Of a stretch of DNA of 64,000 nt, positions 1 to 30,900 are shown in pieces. Under the pieces are notes generated by a model. It searched no databases. It saw nothing but the letters and a program-made list of their open reading frames with translations, and was not told where the DNA came from. Position numbers and translations under genes: made by a program. This DNA is from Cheilinus undulatus (taxonomy: Eukaryota > Chordata > Actinopteri > Labriformes > Labridae), in NCBI RefSeq assembly GCF_018320785.1, contig NC_054865.1, forward strand, positions 38,753,398-38,817,397, read 5' to 3'. Within the stretch, counting starts at the first letter, position 1, and each line of letters starts with the position of its first letter.

Positions 1-3000
1 AATATTTTATTTTTATCATGATGCAAATATATAAAAGTTTATCAGTATCCTGTGTTTCTAATGTTTGTGAATATGACAGGGTAACATAATCCAGCTACTT
101 AAGAGCTCAGGATTATTCTTTTTTAATAAAATAAAAACTGATTATGAAGCCAATAAATAGAAGGCCTTTAACAGAGCTACTGTAAACACTCAAAGCCAAC
201 AAAAAAGGTTCTATCAGTTTTGAATCCAGTGAATATATTCCAGTTTAAGCAGCTTTAGAAACAACTGAGAAACATCTGATTTCTGGCCCTTCTCCTCTCC
301 CCTTGTGCCATGAGAATTTGTGTTTTACTGTTTAATATCAATGCCAAATTGAATCCTCCAATATGTCAAGAGTGAGTCAGATCTCCTCTCAGTGAAGACA
401 CTGCTCTACAGAGAATGATTGATTGTGCGATTAACCTCACACTAAAACATTCAACAGAAGAACTCTTTTTAAAAAATCTTGGTGCCAAATTTTGATTTTA
501 TTGTGTTTGGCTAGAGCTGGAGAACAATAAGTCTACAGAGCTTGGGGTAGCAAGCGACAGACCTTTCCATCCTGTGTTGATGTGAGGTTTATTTAGTCTG
601 GAGGCAGCAGAAGGAAAGCCATGGGGTGAGCACCTCTATAGTTGAAACATATATCTCTTTTATGTAATTTTGTTCATTCTGTACATCTTATTCATTCTCT
701 AGTTTTACATTACATGTTTTGAGCTACAGCTGACACCCGAGACAGCAGGTCATTGACTCAAAGCAAGTGCAAGTGCCGCCGGACGTCTTGATGTTTTATG
801 TAAACTTTGAAAGAAGCCGCCGCCTGGAGTTGATGCTGTACAGAAACTGAGCACAAAAGCTGATGCACAAGCCTGATGGTTGTATAGAAACTGCAAAGTC
901 AGGTTTTAGATTGCCCCAGTGACATGATCCGGACTTGAAGAGATGGTTCTTTTCAATCCGTTTTTCCAGAGTAAACGTGAGAGCTACGCCTGTCATGTAA
1001 GGAGGCAGGATTCTGTTAACTAGTTGTGAAGTTATTTGTTTACCAGGCATGGGCTTTGGCTTTATTCTCCGGAGGCAGCAGTGTTGGAGCTTTGCTGAAG
1101 GCCACATGCAACCTAAGATCATCAATCACCTCCTCTGTCATCTTACACACATACAGTTACATGTTCAAGTATTTAAGCCAATGCCTCAGCTTAGATCTCT
1201 CACACATTTTTTAGGTATGCTGGTGTGTAATTTTACCTGTTTCCCGCTAACAGCAGGTTACACTGAGAGGACGTAGCTCTCATTGAGAGAGCACAATTAA
1301 AGGCTGTGACATACCACTGAAGCAGATCTAAATCTGGGAGGTATTAAAGCTTGTGCGGAGTAAATGAGGCGGAATAGAAATAGTGATACATGCACAGACG
1401 TGTGTGAGTGTGCATGTGTGTTTACAGCCAAGACTCTCAGCTCTGCAGAAGTATAAAGGCGTCTTGTGTCTGAGAGCAAGGCCAGTAGGCGACCTTTGCC
1501 TCCCCTTCCCAGCAGAGCCATCCTGTAGCTGAGGTGTGAATATTGCACCTGGATGTTTTGTTAGAGACAGGGGGCTCTCATGCCCCACTGGTCAACCCGT
1601 AAACCAGCCTCAAACTTGGCAGATATCCCCCTCCACATATACCTTGTCTGCAGGATGTGTTTACAATAGAGTCTTTTCACTACATCCAGTCAGAATCCTG
1701 TCTGTTCTCACATTTATCTCACAAAGCCAGAGCCAGAATTCACTGACATACATACTGAGCATACATCTTTGCCCTACTTCTTCTGTCATTATGTGTGAGG
1801 GACGGTTTGTCGTCCACTTTTTGCTGATGAGGGTCAACATTATGACCCCACCAGGTGAGCTTGTAATGATGAGCTGCAACACAAAGCAGGTATTTTAGTG
1901 TAAAAGAAACAGGTGGAACACAGCTATAAGTGAAGCCAGCAATGATGCTGCTTGTCTGGATCCCAAACATCTGCCCTGCAGGTGTGCTTTACTTTAACTG
2001 TTCAGTAGATAGAGTCTTTATTAGAGATGGTGACTAACTGAATCTGCAAACAGTCTGTCTCTTTGGGAGCGAGCCTTTCTTGTTCAGCACTTTGGTCTGG
2101 ACTTAAACATCTCAACACATTTTCATGCTTTCATGTGCAACTGAGTTTAAACATGAACTGCCCCTATTCCATGAATCATAATGGCCTTGTTTGAACTCCC
2201 TGGGTTCCTTTCTGAAGCTCCAAAGAGTGTACTGTTACAGAGAAGGTCCCTTTTTGAGTTAAATGTCTTAACGTTTATCGATTGCATTCCTTTAGATTTT
2301 GATTCAGACTTTCTCACTTCCTGCAGGTTCAGTCTGAATTGTTAGCTTTAAATCTATTGCTATGATGAGGTCATCATTTAAATTTGAATATACTGATTCT
2401 TAGTTACCTGCAAAAGTGACAATAGTTTTGTTCCCTTTAGCAGTTAGGTTCTTTAAAGTATAGATGACCACATTTTAAGGTTCAATATATAGAATTTTTG
2501 TACTGCAATGTATCATAATTTTCAAAAAATGATTACTCCTTTGTTCAGATTTTTAGGTAAGCACTTTTATTTTCTTTTTGTTTTTTACATTCATTTTTAT
2601 AGTTGTAGGACAGGGGTATTCAATTACATACCAAATTTTAAAATCAAGAAATGCAGCCAGGCCAGGCATGTTCCACGCCCTGTAAGCAGCTGGTAATGTC
2701 AACTTTCAAACCAAAAGAGATCAATTTGATGAAAAATATGCACTTTTTATTCATAGTCTCATTTTTAAATTTGGCAACATAACAAAAACACATCAAAAAT
2801 GCATAAAACACAACAACAGAGCTATATTTGAACATAACCTGGGGTACCAGAAATGTTTTTTTTTTTTAACTTGAATAAAATAAAATAAAATAAATAGAAT
2901 GAAAAAATTATAATAAATTCTGTAAATAATAGTTTTGGTCACATCTTACCCAGGCATATATTAAAGTGCATAAAAACTAAATTTGCACAGTTGAAGCTAC

Positions 3001-3370
3001 AGTTGAAAAGGACATGTTTTATACTTGGTATTTTGGGGCTACCTCTTTCAGCATCGCTAGCCACACTTCAAAACAATGCAGTGCATTGTAGGAAGGCTGT
3101 TGCTAGGCTACGCAGAGTTTTGCATTCATGTCTGAAATACTGTGGGAATTTATGAAAACTTGCTAAACAGGTTGCCCTCTGCATCTCTGGCATGACCACA
3201 GGCTGGGCCGCTTGGGGGTTGATTCTAGGCCGCATGTGGCAGCTAATTGTATAGGCCTCTTGTAGGATGTATCTAGTCATGGCTACCATGACACTCACTG
3301 TGGCAGACACTGCATGTTTATCATTGTTTTGAAAACGCTGAATGCTACAAGAATGCTACATAACACAGAG
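1..3370. other. Flanking noncoding sequence, no gene seen
   Basis: Open frames here are short, overlapping and match no family I know. The sequence is AT-rich with an A-rich simple stretch near 2868-2900. It could include an untranslated first exon or promoter of gas2, which starts coding at 7414, but I cannot place one. The block at about 720-1100 is somewhat richer in GC than its surroundings, with no clear signal. Confidence 0.5.
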
Positions 3371-3373
3371 ACC

Positions 3374-3990
3374 TTCAGCAGAGGTTGAAAAAGCACCAGA
3401 CTATTCTACTCAAGTAAAAGTACTTTTACTCTGGTGGAAATTTACTTTGGGTAAGGTGAAGTTAAAGTACTGGTCTATAAATTCACTCAAAGGTAAAAAG
3501 TTTTTAAATCAAAGTTTACTTTAAGTACTGAGTAGCTAATGTGGAGTTTTACAGTCAAATATGATCCTTCCTTATTTGGAATAACAACAGAACAGATCTC
3601 CAAACAGGCTGTTAAGGTAAAGTCACACCTCTATAGTAAACTAACATACACATCAAAATCGACAGTATTAATTAAACTCATATAGACTTAAATGTTGCGC
3701 TTTAAATGTGTCTATATTGGTCCACACTACATATAGTTAAATTACACTTTTAAATTGTTAAATATTTTACAGTATGACAGATCTACAGTGACTTTTAAAA
3801 ATCTGTGGCAAGTTGGGTCTCCTCTGCCAAGAACAAAGCAGAGAGTCGCAGTCAGAAACTCGAACTCAGTGGGTAACTTCACTCATGGTGCAAAAGTGTC
3901 TCACATAAAAAAGACAACAATCCACCAGAAACATGACCAAGGAACCCCAACAGTGATCACTGTACAACAGGCAACATCCAAATACAAACT
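3374..3990 (-). mobile_element. hAT-like nonautonomous repeat, reverse copy (family A)
   Basis: The copy opens with CAGAGGTTGAAAAAG and the ACTCAAGTAAAAGTAC word common in fish hAT-type MITEs. Its interior (about 3540-3640) is the reverse complement of about 9480-9610, so both are copies of one family in opposite orientation. The far end, around 3860-3890, matches the interior of the 9050 copy near 9190-9240, but the expected terminal repeat is missing, so this copy is truncated or altered there. Confidence 0.6.
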
Positions 3991-4259
3991 ATAGCCATGC
4001 ATCAACCCAAGATTTGGGATGGCGACGTGCAGAGCTTTGATCAGTTAACTCTCTACAGAGTTGGATTATCACTGGTGGTTATGTCAGATAACTCCAACAC
4101 TGAAGACCATTTACCTCAGAATGGAGTTAAATTTCCCCTAAAAAATCAACTCTGAAATATCAACACTAAGGTATCAACACTCCAGGTTTTGCAGTGTACA
4201 ACAGCTGTTTTGGGATGTGATGTGGGATCATTCTCTTTCTATGTGCTACTCTGTAGTCA

Positions 4260-4438
4260 ACAGAGGTGGAAAAAGTACAAGAGTATTGTACTCAAGTAAA
4301 AGTAAAGTTACCTTGGTGAAAATGTACTTAAATAGAAGTAAACACACTGGCTTCAAAATACACTCAAAAAAGTACAAGTACAAGAAAAACTACTCAATTA
4401 CAGTAATTTGAGTAAATGTCATTAGTTACTTTCCACCT
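4260..4438. mobile_element. Short hAT-like MITE with CAGAGGTGG ends
   Basis: The element begins CAGAGGTGGAAAAAGTAC and ends in TTCCACCTCTG, which are inverted terminal repeats. The inside is made of ACTCAAGTAAAAGTA-type words read on both strands. It is about 180 bp and has no coding capacity. The 8-bp flanks do not clearly match, so the insertion is old or the ends are slightly misplaced. Confidence 0.7.
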
Positions 4439-4439
4439 C

Positions 4440-6110
4440 TGACTGTCAGTGATAAAATCAGCCTGATTACATTGATACCTATTTTAGGATTTTGACAGCT
4501 TGCAATGATGCAGCTCAATGTGGTGCAAAGTTTTTCCCGTCACTCTGTTTTTTTTTTACCCTGTTTTTATGTCTTCCTTTGTTGCTGAAATAGGCAAGGA
4601 ACAAGGAAACAGGAGATATATTTTATTTAGCTTACTTAATGGAGCAGGATATCTTGCCTTACAAAGTGGAAATAGTTGCATTGATATTATTCACATCCCT
4701 GATTGAAAGTTTCTGATTGTGCTTTTCCACAATGTGGCTCAACTCTACTCTGTGTTTTGGGATCCTGTTGGTACCTGGTACTTTCTATCAGACTTCAAAA
4801 TCTACAAACTCAAACATATGTGGTAACAGTCACCCTACATGGGAAACTGCAGATTTATCTTAATTTGAATGAGGATGGTCATGTTATGACAGAACTGGCA
4901 CTACAAGGGCCTCCAGCCACATGCCATTCAGCGGTGCATTGCATCTGCAGACTAATTATGTGCATGTACACATTCCTTAAGCATGACTTTGTGACAGGAA
5001 CAAAATACTCCAAGATAAAACTGAATCTATGTCAACCTCTCAGATATGTATCATAAACCTCTTTCCTGTGTTTTTAAGCCTTAATAAGCCTTAAATTCAT
5101 GTCTCTGTCTCCTAAACTGGACTTTCAAGATCATTTCTCATGTCTCAAGTAAAACAGAATAATCCAACTATCCACACACTTTGCATTGTTTGACCCAGCT
5201 TTGTTTTCAGACTCTCTCCTGTAGTTTTGTTACCATATAATAAAACTTAACAGTAAGTCATCTGGCACAAACCAGGCTACTTTATATTACCCAGCAGGCC
5301 CAGTGACCTGTCTGCATGTGTTGTTGTCTTAATTCCAGCTGATTAGCGGCAGAGTCGCTGGCAGTCAGAGCATGTCTCTGCATGGGGCTGAGCTTTATGA
5401 TGGAGGCTGCTCTGGGAACAGCACAAATGAGCCATGTTGTAGCTGCACCGGGAGACTGGCCTGGGGCTGTAGCTCTACATGTTATTAAAGCTGCAGTCAG
5501 TCACTTTAATCCCTTTGATCAATGATTGTGTGTACTGTTAGATTTAGAGTATAATGATGCTAGTGTGTAAAATTAGTCTCCACATGTATTGTTTTTGCAA
5601 GAGTGCATGACAGCTCTGGGTATTCAATCCCCATACTTGTTACTTCAAACGCCTTTAAGCTCTTAAGATGAATTGCTCTCTCAAAGATTAACTTTACATT
5701 TTGAAGTCAGTCTCGAAATAACACTTATATACCAATATCCTTTTATTCAGTTTCAGAACAAGATGACCTTGTTTTGTTTGTTGTCTCTCCTGATTTAAGA
5801 ACCTGATTTAAGGCTTGTTGGAACCGATTATTTTTTCCATTGATCCTCAAATGTGTCGCACCAATGTGATCATTTCACTGATCCTTATGGAGTCAGTGAA
5901 TCCCAAATCTGGGATTGTAAATTTTAGATGTTTACCATTTTTGATTCCAGGTTCGGAGGCATCCAACTGAATACTCACAAAACCCTACAGCCAGCTAAAG
6001 CTGTTGATCGACCTCCATATTTGTTTGTCCTTTGAAGACACGTTTAATCACTCATATTTTTGTGAGATCTCATATCTCTGGAATCTTCACTGTGAAATGG
6101 TTACCACACA
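4440..6110. other. Noncoding block, no gene seen
   Basis: No exon of a recognisable family is present. The stretch from about 5290 to 5530 is less AT-rich than its surroundings, contains few simple repeats and reads like possible conserved regulatory sequence upstream of gas2. That is only an impression, since conservation cannot be measured from one sequence. Confidence 0.35.
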
Positions 6111-6226
6111 CCAAAGGTTCTCAACTGGTGGGTATGGGCCCAAAAGTGGGTCAAGGAGCCTGTTTTGCCAAGAAACAAAAATTGCGCCAAAAAGTCCACG
6201 AAACTCTTTTAAAACATACGCGTTAT

Positions 6227-6608
6227 CAGAGGTGGGAGTAAGTCACTCATGTGCGGTCTCAAGTCATAACCTTCAAGTCTCAAGCAAGTCCCAAGTCACT
6301 GTAGTGAGAATCCGCCATTAGCCCTATCTCCCAATAGTACAGAATCCTTTTAAAAACCTGGATCCAAAAGGTGATCCGGATCACTCCCAACATCTAATCA
6401 GTTCTTCCTTATGCCTTCCTTAAAATTAAAAAAGTCAAGTCCTTTCGAGTCACCTGTCTCAAGTCTAAGTCAAGTCTCAAGTCATGAAGACCAAGTCACA
6501 AGCAAGTTGAGTCTTTTATCAGTGTTCATCAAGCAAGTCTCAAGTCCTTAAATTTGCGACTCGAGTCTGACTCAAGTCCAGTCGAGTGACTGGAGTCCCC
6601 CACCTCTG
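6227..6608. mobile_element. Inner hAT-like MITE nested in an older element
   Basis: The ends are CAGAGGTGGGAGTAAG and CCCCCACCTCTG. The body is built of the GTCTCAAGTC/GACTTGAGAC words typical of one fish MITE family. Flanks CGCGTTAT and CTCCTTAT match at 6 of 8 positions. It lies inside the 6112-6780 element and itself carries a third sequence at about 6313-6420. Confidence 0.7.
6313..6420. repeat. Repeat fragment shared with 41427-41520
   Basis: The segment with ATTAGCCCTATCTCCCAATA and GGTGATCCGGATCACTCCC recurs at 41427-41520 with few changes. It interrupts the GACTTGAG-type body of the surrounding MITE, so it is the innermost of three nested insertions. Confidence 0.6.
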
Positions 6609-6939
6609 CTCCTTATATCCTGTCTCTCTGATTTGTTGTATACTTTATACTATATGACACCAACTTGTACTGTTTTCCATCAATTAAATCGGATTCATTG
6701 TTAAATATCTGAAATTTTGGTCAGTTTCTCATTGACGAATTGATGGTGGGTCCTGAGGCTTGACAGGTTGAGAACCAGTGCTATACACAACAGGTGTGTG
6801 ATTTTTCAGTCTAGTAGAGCCACCCAGTGTGCACATTTGGGGGACTGTAATGTTCACATTTGGTTGAAACTGTCCATATGTCCATAATCTACCACGTTTT
6901 TTGAAATTGGTTAAAATTTGTAAATGTCATATTGCAGGA

Positions 6940-7076
6940 GTGGAAAGTAACTAATTACATTTATTACTGATTGTTTTGTTGTTAGACACAATTGCAACAT
7001 GAGTGAAGTTATCCACTGAGTCAGAGTTTTCTCTGACTTTAGGTGTTCCTTTATTTGAGTTTGTTGAGAACCACTG
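6940..7076. mobile_element. Fragment of family A hAT-like repeat
   Basis: It starts CAGGAGTGGAAAGTAACTAA, a typical hAT-type end. It carries the word around 7003-7050 (TTATCCACTGAGTCAGAG, then GACTTTAGGTG) that also occurs near 9196-9245 and, inverted, near 3850-3890. It ends at GTTGAGAACCACTG. Most of the interior is deleted. Confidence 0.45.
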
Positions 7077-7413
7077 GTGTAGTGTGTAGCCATCCTCACT
7101 CATGTAAAGGATAAAACAGCATGAGGTGATATGTACTATTTTGCCCACACAAGGTGCCAAAATCAACACAAATCCAAAGTTACTCACAAGAGCTTTAAAT
7201 AACTGACTTTTACAAGTTATTTGTTCATCACCAGCTGCCAAAACCCGTAATATATAGTGACGTTAACATTTATCACATCATCACATGATTCCGTGGAGCC
7301 ATCTAGCAAATCAAAAACTGTCTGAGTTAAAACCCCCAAAAGGCACTAAATATATCCCTTCTATCTATTATTTTGTACCTTAGGGTTTGTCAAAGCTCAG
7401 TCAGACCTGAAGC

Positions 7414-25594
<18,181 letters not shown>

Positions 25595-25779
25595 AGTCTG
25601 ACAGTGAAGCGGTTTAGCTTCTAGCAAAAGAATTTTTAATTCAATCAGCATGAAATTTTTACTTTTTACTCAAATTTAAACGCACAGTTTGTTAAGTCCA
25701 ACGCCAGACATGAGATGACCCTTCTTACCATTTATTTTTAGGTGGGAACTCTGTTCACTAAACTTCAATTAACAGCAGT

Positions 25780-26006
25780 CCATGAGGTGTATTAACAAAA
25801 CAGTAAACCATAGTTTTAATTTCAAGGATGGATTTCTCTTAACGAGGGAGAAAAGCTGTTAATAGTGACCTTCCCAGTTTGTGCTTTGAGCTACTGCAAA
25901 GCTCTCTGGAGTCACTCAGAGCGCAAACGAGGAAGGCCACTTTAACAGCTTTTCTCCCTTATTAGGTGAAATTAGGGGTTTACTGTTAAGCACAAACACT
26001 TCATGG
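25780..26006. repeat. Palindromic MITE just after the gas2 stop codon
   Basis: The two arms are inverted copies. The best part is AGGGAGAAAAGCTGTTAA at 25845-25862 against its exact complement at 25942-25959, and outer ends CCATGAGGTGT and ACTTCATGG also pair. The centre (about 25895-25915) is the loop. It starts 185 bp after the gas2 stop, so it may lie in the 3'UTR and fold in the mRNA. Confidence 0.75.
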
Positions 26007-26524
26007 AGTTTATTTTTTTTATTAAATACAGTAAAGAAAGATCAAAATAAGAAGTAAGCAGCAGAGGTGGAGCTGAGCAGTGTTTCTCTCCACAACTACA
26101 GGAAATGTCTAGCAGGGCTACACTCTAACCAGGTCAGGGGCTGGAGGATGGGATTGTGTTAAAGGGGAGCTTTGTTGACAATAATCGTGATCTGTCACAA
26201 GTAAGCAGCACAAAACATGAGCAATTGAACAGGAACTTCAGTAGCACTTTATTTTAGTGGGCCCTAATTACCTAGTGATTTTATAGTATTAAGTGGTAAT
26301 TATCTTGTAATTTCTCAAAAATAAGGTGGGAGTCACCCAGTAATAAGTTGTTTAGTAATACCAAGGGTATTTACCAAGTAATAATGTTTTAATAATAAAG
26401 TAAGTCCTCCTAATATTGTGGTAATTCTCTTGTAATTGGGTGGTATTTTAACCTAAACGTAACCCCCCTAATATTGTGACAATTGATAATCATGTGGTAT
26501 TTTTTTCAAGTAATTTCTTAAAGA

Positions 26525-26697
26525 TTTACTTGTGGGCCTTTTGTGCCTTTATTAGATAGAGGAGGACAATAAATAGACTAGGAAACAAGGACGAGAGTGG
26601 GGAGAGACATGCGGAAAGGGGCCACAGGACGGATTCGAACCCGGGCCGCCTGCGCACATGGGGCCCCAAACCACCCGCCCATCTGCACGAGCCATTC
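26525..26697 (-). mobile_element. tRNA-derived SINE, copy 1
   Basis: On the minus strand the sequence GGGTTCGAATCC is a good pol III B box. Upstream on that strand is a tRNA-like head, and downstream GACGAGAGTGGGGAGAGAC (plus-strand reading) marks the body. The same order of words is seen at 35735-35897 and 42225-42352. The A box in this copy is damaged. Confidence 0.75.
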
Positions 26698-26974
26698 CAA
26701 AGTAATTAAAGTGAGTCCTTCCAGAATCATTTTCAAGTAGTATCTAGGGTTAGGGAGTCAGGGTAAGAGTAGGGTCAAGGTAAGGCTAAAATATCACCTA
26801 ATTACCGGGGAACTGCCACATTATTACAAGGAATTATTTGATAATTAATAAATCATTACCAGGAAAATACTTCCTTAATGTTAGCATATTTCCTGAGTTA
26901 TTACTTGTAAAATGCAACTTATTACAATGTAATTAACACCTTATTCTTGAAAAATTACTAGATTGTTTGTCTAG

Positions 26975-27885
26975 TCTGGAAGTTTTTGTTGAAGGACCCA
27001 AAAGCAGACACAGGTGAGGTGAACAGTTTTAAAATGATTCATTGTTGAGACTGGGGAATGGCAGAGTTGTAGGCTGGTTTGGGTAGAGCTGGAGAGACAG
27101 GTGAATTCTGGTGCTGTTGGCTTTCCGTAGATGTTTTACTTGAGGAGTTGTCTTAATGGTAGAATTTGCAGGATCTGAATACAGAAAAATCTTTTAGAAT
27201 CACTGGAAGAAATACAAAAGCAGGAAAAACTCCTAAGGAACTTAAATTGAGCAGAGCAGCCAACCAACAATATCACAGTGGACGTAATAATCTAGACCAG
27301 GCAGATGAGTGGATGGAATGCAGGTGTGTGATCCAGGTGATCCAGCCAGACAAAAACAAAGACAGACAGGGAGATGGGACACAAGTAACCTTGCAAAGCA
27401 GATGGATACACCCATTTCCTTGTTTTCACTGGCGAATCCATCATGAAAAGCTCCCATCTGAACCGTTTGGGCCCGGTGAGAAAGTTGCAGGACCAATCAG
27501 CGACGAGGGGCAGTACTTTCAGGCACGGCAGAGTCGTGATGTAAACAAGCAGCAGCAAGAGGCCAGTGCAAAAGTCGACAAAAGTCGAGTACTTACATGT
27601 CTGTAGTCGCCATGTTTCGCATTATTCCTCGTAGCTGCGCACGCGCACCTCGATAGCTGCTACGTCACGTGTTTTGTTGCTCTTATTGGCCCGTAGAGAT
27701 GTGACAGACAAAACGTTCATCCAGTCACACTGAGTTTTTTTCAAAGCCTCTGCCTTTTCTCAAAGTTTCCTATTGAAGCTTTCCCAGATGGATGTGTGAA
27801 ACACACACACATCCATCTGGCGTGTCAGGTTAGGACACAAGGGAAACAGAGAAAAACAGGAGGCAGCCAGGGCCGTGACATAGTT
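26975..27885. repeat. Unclassified insert, part shared with 49010-49185
   Basis: The block interrupts the surrounding element. Its last part (about 27660-27830) is the reverse complement of about 49010-49185, including a small palindrome where CCAGATGGATGTGTG pairs with ACATCCATCTGG. The frame at 27166-27606 (146 codons) matches nothing I know. The right edge carries AGGGCCGTGACA, a word often seen at fish repeat ends. Confidence 0.5.
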
Positions 27886-27949
27886 ACTACTTTCTATCAT
27901 AAAATTATGAGATTATTAGGGCCCTCTAAAATAAAGTGTAACCAGAACT

Positions 27950-30900
27950 TTGTCGTGATGTAGCAGCAATAAACACGTTGTCTTGTCATGGTGGCCATCT
28001 CGTTACAACTTTAAAAATTAGTGATTTCTCTGGCTTTGAAGACTGTTTAAAGTATCTGAAGTACTTAAAATATTAAACTTAAAGATATAACACAGGAGTA
28101 GAATTGTTTTAGATCTATGCAGACATTTCAAAAAGTCTAAAAAGTGTACCTTTTTGGAAAATCTAACTCATGCATAAAGAATAGGTGCCATGAGTGAATT
28201 GATATAACATTCAGTCAATATGCAAAATGACAAAACTTTAATCTATTACGATTGAATCATCAAAAACTTTATACGGATGTACATGATGTATATTAGAAAT
28301 CCTAAAATCTTTGGTGTTTGTTTTGTTTGTTTCATATACAAGAACAACAAATAAAACACTTAGGACAGTGTGGAACTATTAAAGGGCTATTTCATATTTC
28401 TACAGACTAAAGATGTAAATTCATGATTCTGTCATTATTTGCTCAGAGGCACAAACATCATCTAACTTCTTCAGGGAAGATTTGTAGATTAAACTTTCAG
28501 TAACAGTCAAACATAAGTAGGAAGTTATACATTTGGGCTTTTGTAGTTTAGTTAGAAAAAGGTTTTTTTTGTATCATGTTACTGTTAGAATTTGTATTTT
28601 TATGTTATTTTTTACTCTTGGGTGCTAGATTTTGAACAACATTTTTAAAGCAGCTTAAAGATGTTTGCGTAATGATGTAATTATTTTTCTATAATCTACG
28701 GGGTAAAAGCTACTCTTGTTTCTGCTTGTAAAAGAGTCCCATAAATAGTGTGAATGCTGATGTAAAGATAGAAAACAGGGGGAATGTCATCGTTAAATTT
28801 TTGTTTTTATAACTACATTATGTAATGATTTTGTCCTTTATTAAAAATGGATGGGAAACCTGTTGTGTTTTTATCATTTACTTTTTCTCAGTACAAGCCT
28901 GTAACCGGGATTTGATCACCAGGCATGGATACAAAACATGCAGTCCCCCCTCTAGGTGGCACCATGTCCTCATTGACGAAAGGCCTCTCCTCCATGCTTG
29001 AGGGGGATTTCACCACTAATTATGTGATCGTGTCTCACCTTTGCTCACTTATCTTTTAGTTTGACTGTTAAACTCCACAAACTGCATAAAAAGATGTCCA
29101 CAGCAGAACAAAAACACAACGCTGCGTCCCGCTGCTCTTGGAATATGTGAGTTTGTGTATGGAGAGAAAACTAACTCTATCCACTGTCCTGTCTACAATA
29201 AAGGCACAACAGCATAAAAAGAGAAAATTAACAACACATTAGTAATTACATATTTTTATTTCAGTAAAATAAATTAATTAAAAATGGACACAAGTTTTTT
29301 TTATATATTGAAAGAAACTAACTGTAATGAGATCATGCAGACAGTAATGTCTTTATAGTCCCCACATAACATCTGCAGTGGATTGAACCAGTAGAAATGA
29401 CTTGTAGAAAATAATAACAGCTGTGCTACTGAAACATGTGCCACTGTAACAGTGACATTTTCACCTCTCATTGCACAGAGTACATTTCTAAATTCCTCAT
29501 GAAACATGGGACGTTTCCACTTTGGAGGGATTTTACAACAATTTCAAATACACTGTGCTGACCTTAGTTGATTTGTAAAGTACATTGTTCTTAAGGGTTT
29601 GTAAATCCTGCTACTGTGTGCTACTGTGCTTCTCTATTTTAACTCAATTTCATCAAATCTTGGTTTCAAAGTTGTGTGTTGCCGAGCTTCGATACATGGG
29701 GTTGTAAATATGTGCTTTCAAATTTTTGCTTGTAATACTTCCTGTGGTGGCACAACAGTACTGAAAAAGTCTGATTTTTCCACCTATGATACACAAAAAA
29801 CTTGTAACATTTGTGTGCAATTGTGCTTCAGTCCTAACATCACTTTATACTTGCACCATGTACTTATACATTACAGTTTAGAGCAGCAGTAATACTTGGA
29901 TTACTGTGCATCAGTTTGGGTGTAAACTTAAAACTTCATTAAACCAAAACACCAAACAGCATTCTGTGAGTTTCTGGACATCAGCGAGTACACTGACGTA
30001 TCGTCTGTGCACTAACCATAGATATAAATATGATTATATTTATGGTATGTCCTTGATTCTGACATTTATATTTTCACAAAAAGAGCCTAGACCGACTGAC
30101 CCTAAAACACACAACATAGTATCAACCCAAACTGTTTGTAAAAGACACAACAGGGTGCTTAGTTCATGCTCTGCTCATTTTTTGCTCCCTTTTGTGCCCC
30201 AACAAACAAAATGTAAAACTTCAACTGCTCAGACTTCAGGTTCACAGACTTTTATGAGACCCAGCAAAGTGCAAAGATTCAACAAGACACTGAAGATACA
30301 GTTTTCAATCATGCCTCGGTTCATTTCCTCATCTTCTGTAAAGTGTTAAACCTCCTGAGGAGGCTCATGGTGATGGTGAGAGGACTGAACGTCACACACA
30401 GTGTTGTCAATACACATTATAACACCTTTTTTTATTTCTAAGAAAGTTATTTGACGTAGCTGATAGAATATCTCATGACTCATCTCCAGCATCGACATTT
30501 ATAAAAACTTTTCACACATGGCTGTTATATTCTTGGATTATGGACATGTAGCGAGCTGGAAAACTTCCAAATAAATACATATCTGATGACTGGGAGGAAA
30601 CAACAGAAAAAGAGCTGATATGAGTCATTTCCATCCGTTAATGTCACCACACAAAATATTTCTTCTTTTCCATCAATCAAACTCCAGTCGTACAAACGAC
30701 ACTTGATTTCAAATCTCTCACACATGGCCCATTCACACAAAACCTGCTCTTGTTTACTGATTTAGACTTCTAACACACAGAACTCCATTAAAATTGTACT
30801 TCTAATTTTCAATCACAAAAGCTCTTCCAAAAATTATGCAGTATACCATTCATTTTTTGTTGTTTTTGAACATTATAAATGCAAATATTGTCGCACATTA

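Larger units (their letters stand above)
6112..6780. mobile_element. Outer hAT-like element with GGTTCTCAAC ends
   Basis: The left end reads CAAAGGTTCTCAACTGG and the right end is the inverted form, GGTTGAGAACCAGTG. The 8-bp flanks CCACACAC and CTATACAC agree at 6 of 8 positions, with both differences C-to-T, consistent with an aged target-site duplication. The element is split by the insertion at 6227-6608. No transposase frame is present. Confidence 0.65.
26241..27942. mobile_element. DNA-transposon-like element carrying two insertions
   Basis: Left end GTAGCACTTTATTTTAGTGG with GGCCCTAAT is inverted at the right end as ATTAGGGCCCTCTAAAATAA with AGTGTA. Similarity continues for about 60 bp (TTTTATAGTA... 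against ...CTATCATAAAA). The interior holds repeated AATTAC words on both strands, a tRNA-SINE at 26525-26697 and an unrelated insert at about 26975-27885. No transposase frame is seen. Confidence 0.65.

Noticed and set aside
27166-27606. 146-codon frame as a novel gene
   Set aside because: It lies in a repeat insert, has no family match, and has no splice or promoter context. It is more likely chance in a mobile element.
29906-30349. 147-codon frame between gas2 and tmem178b
   Set aside because: The translated product is low in structure, without recognisable domain or conserved exon signals.
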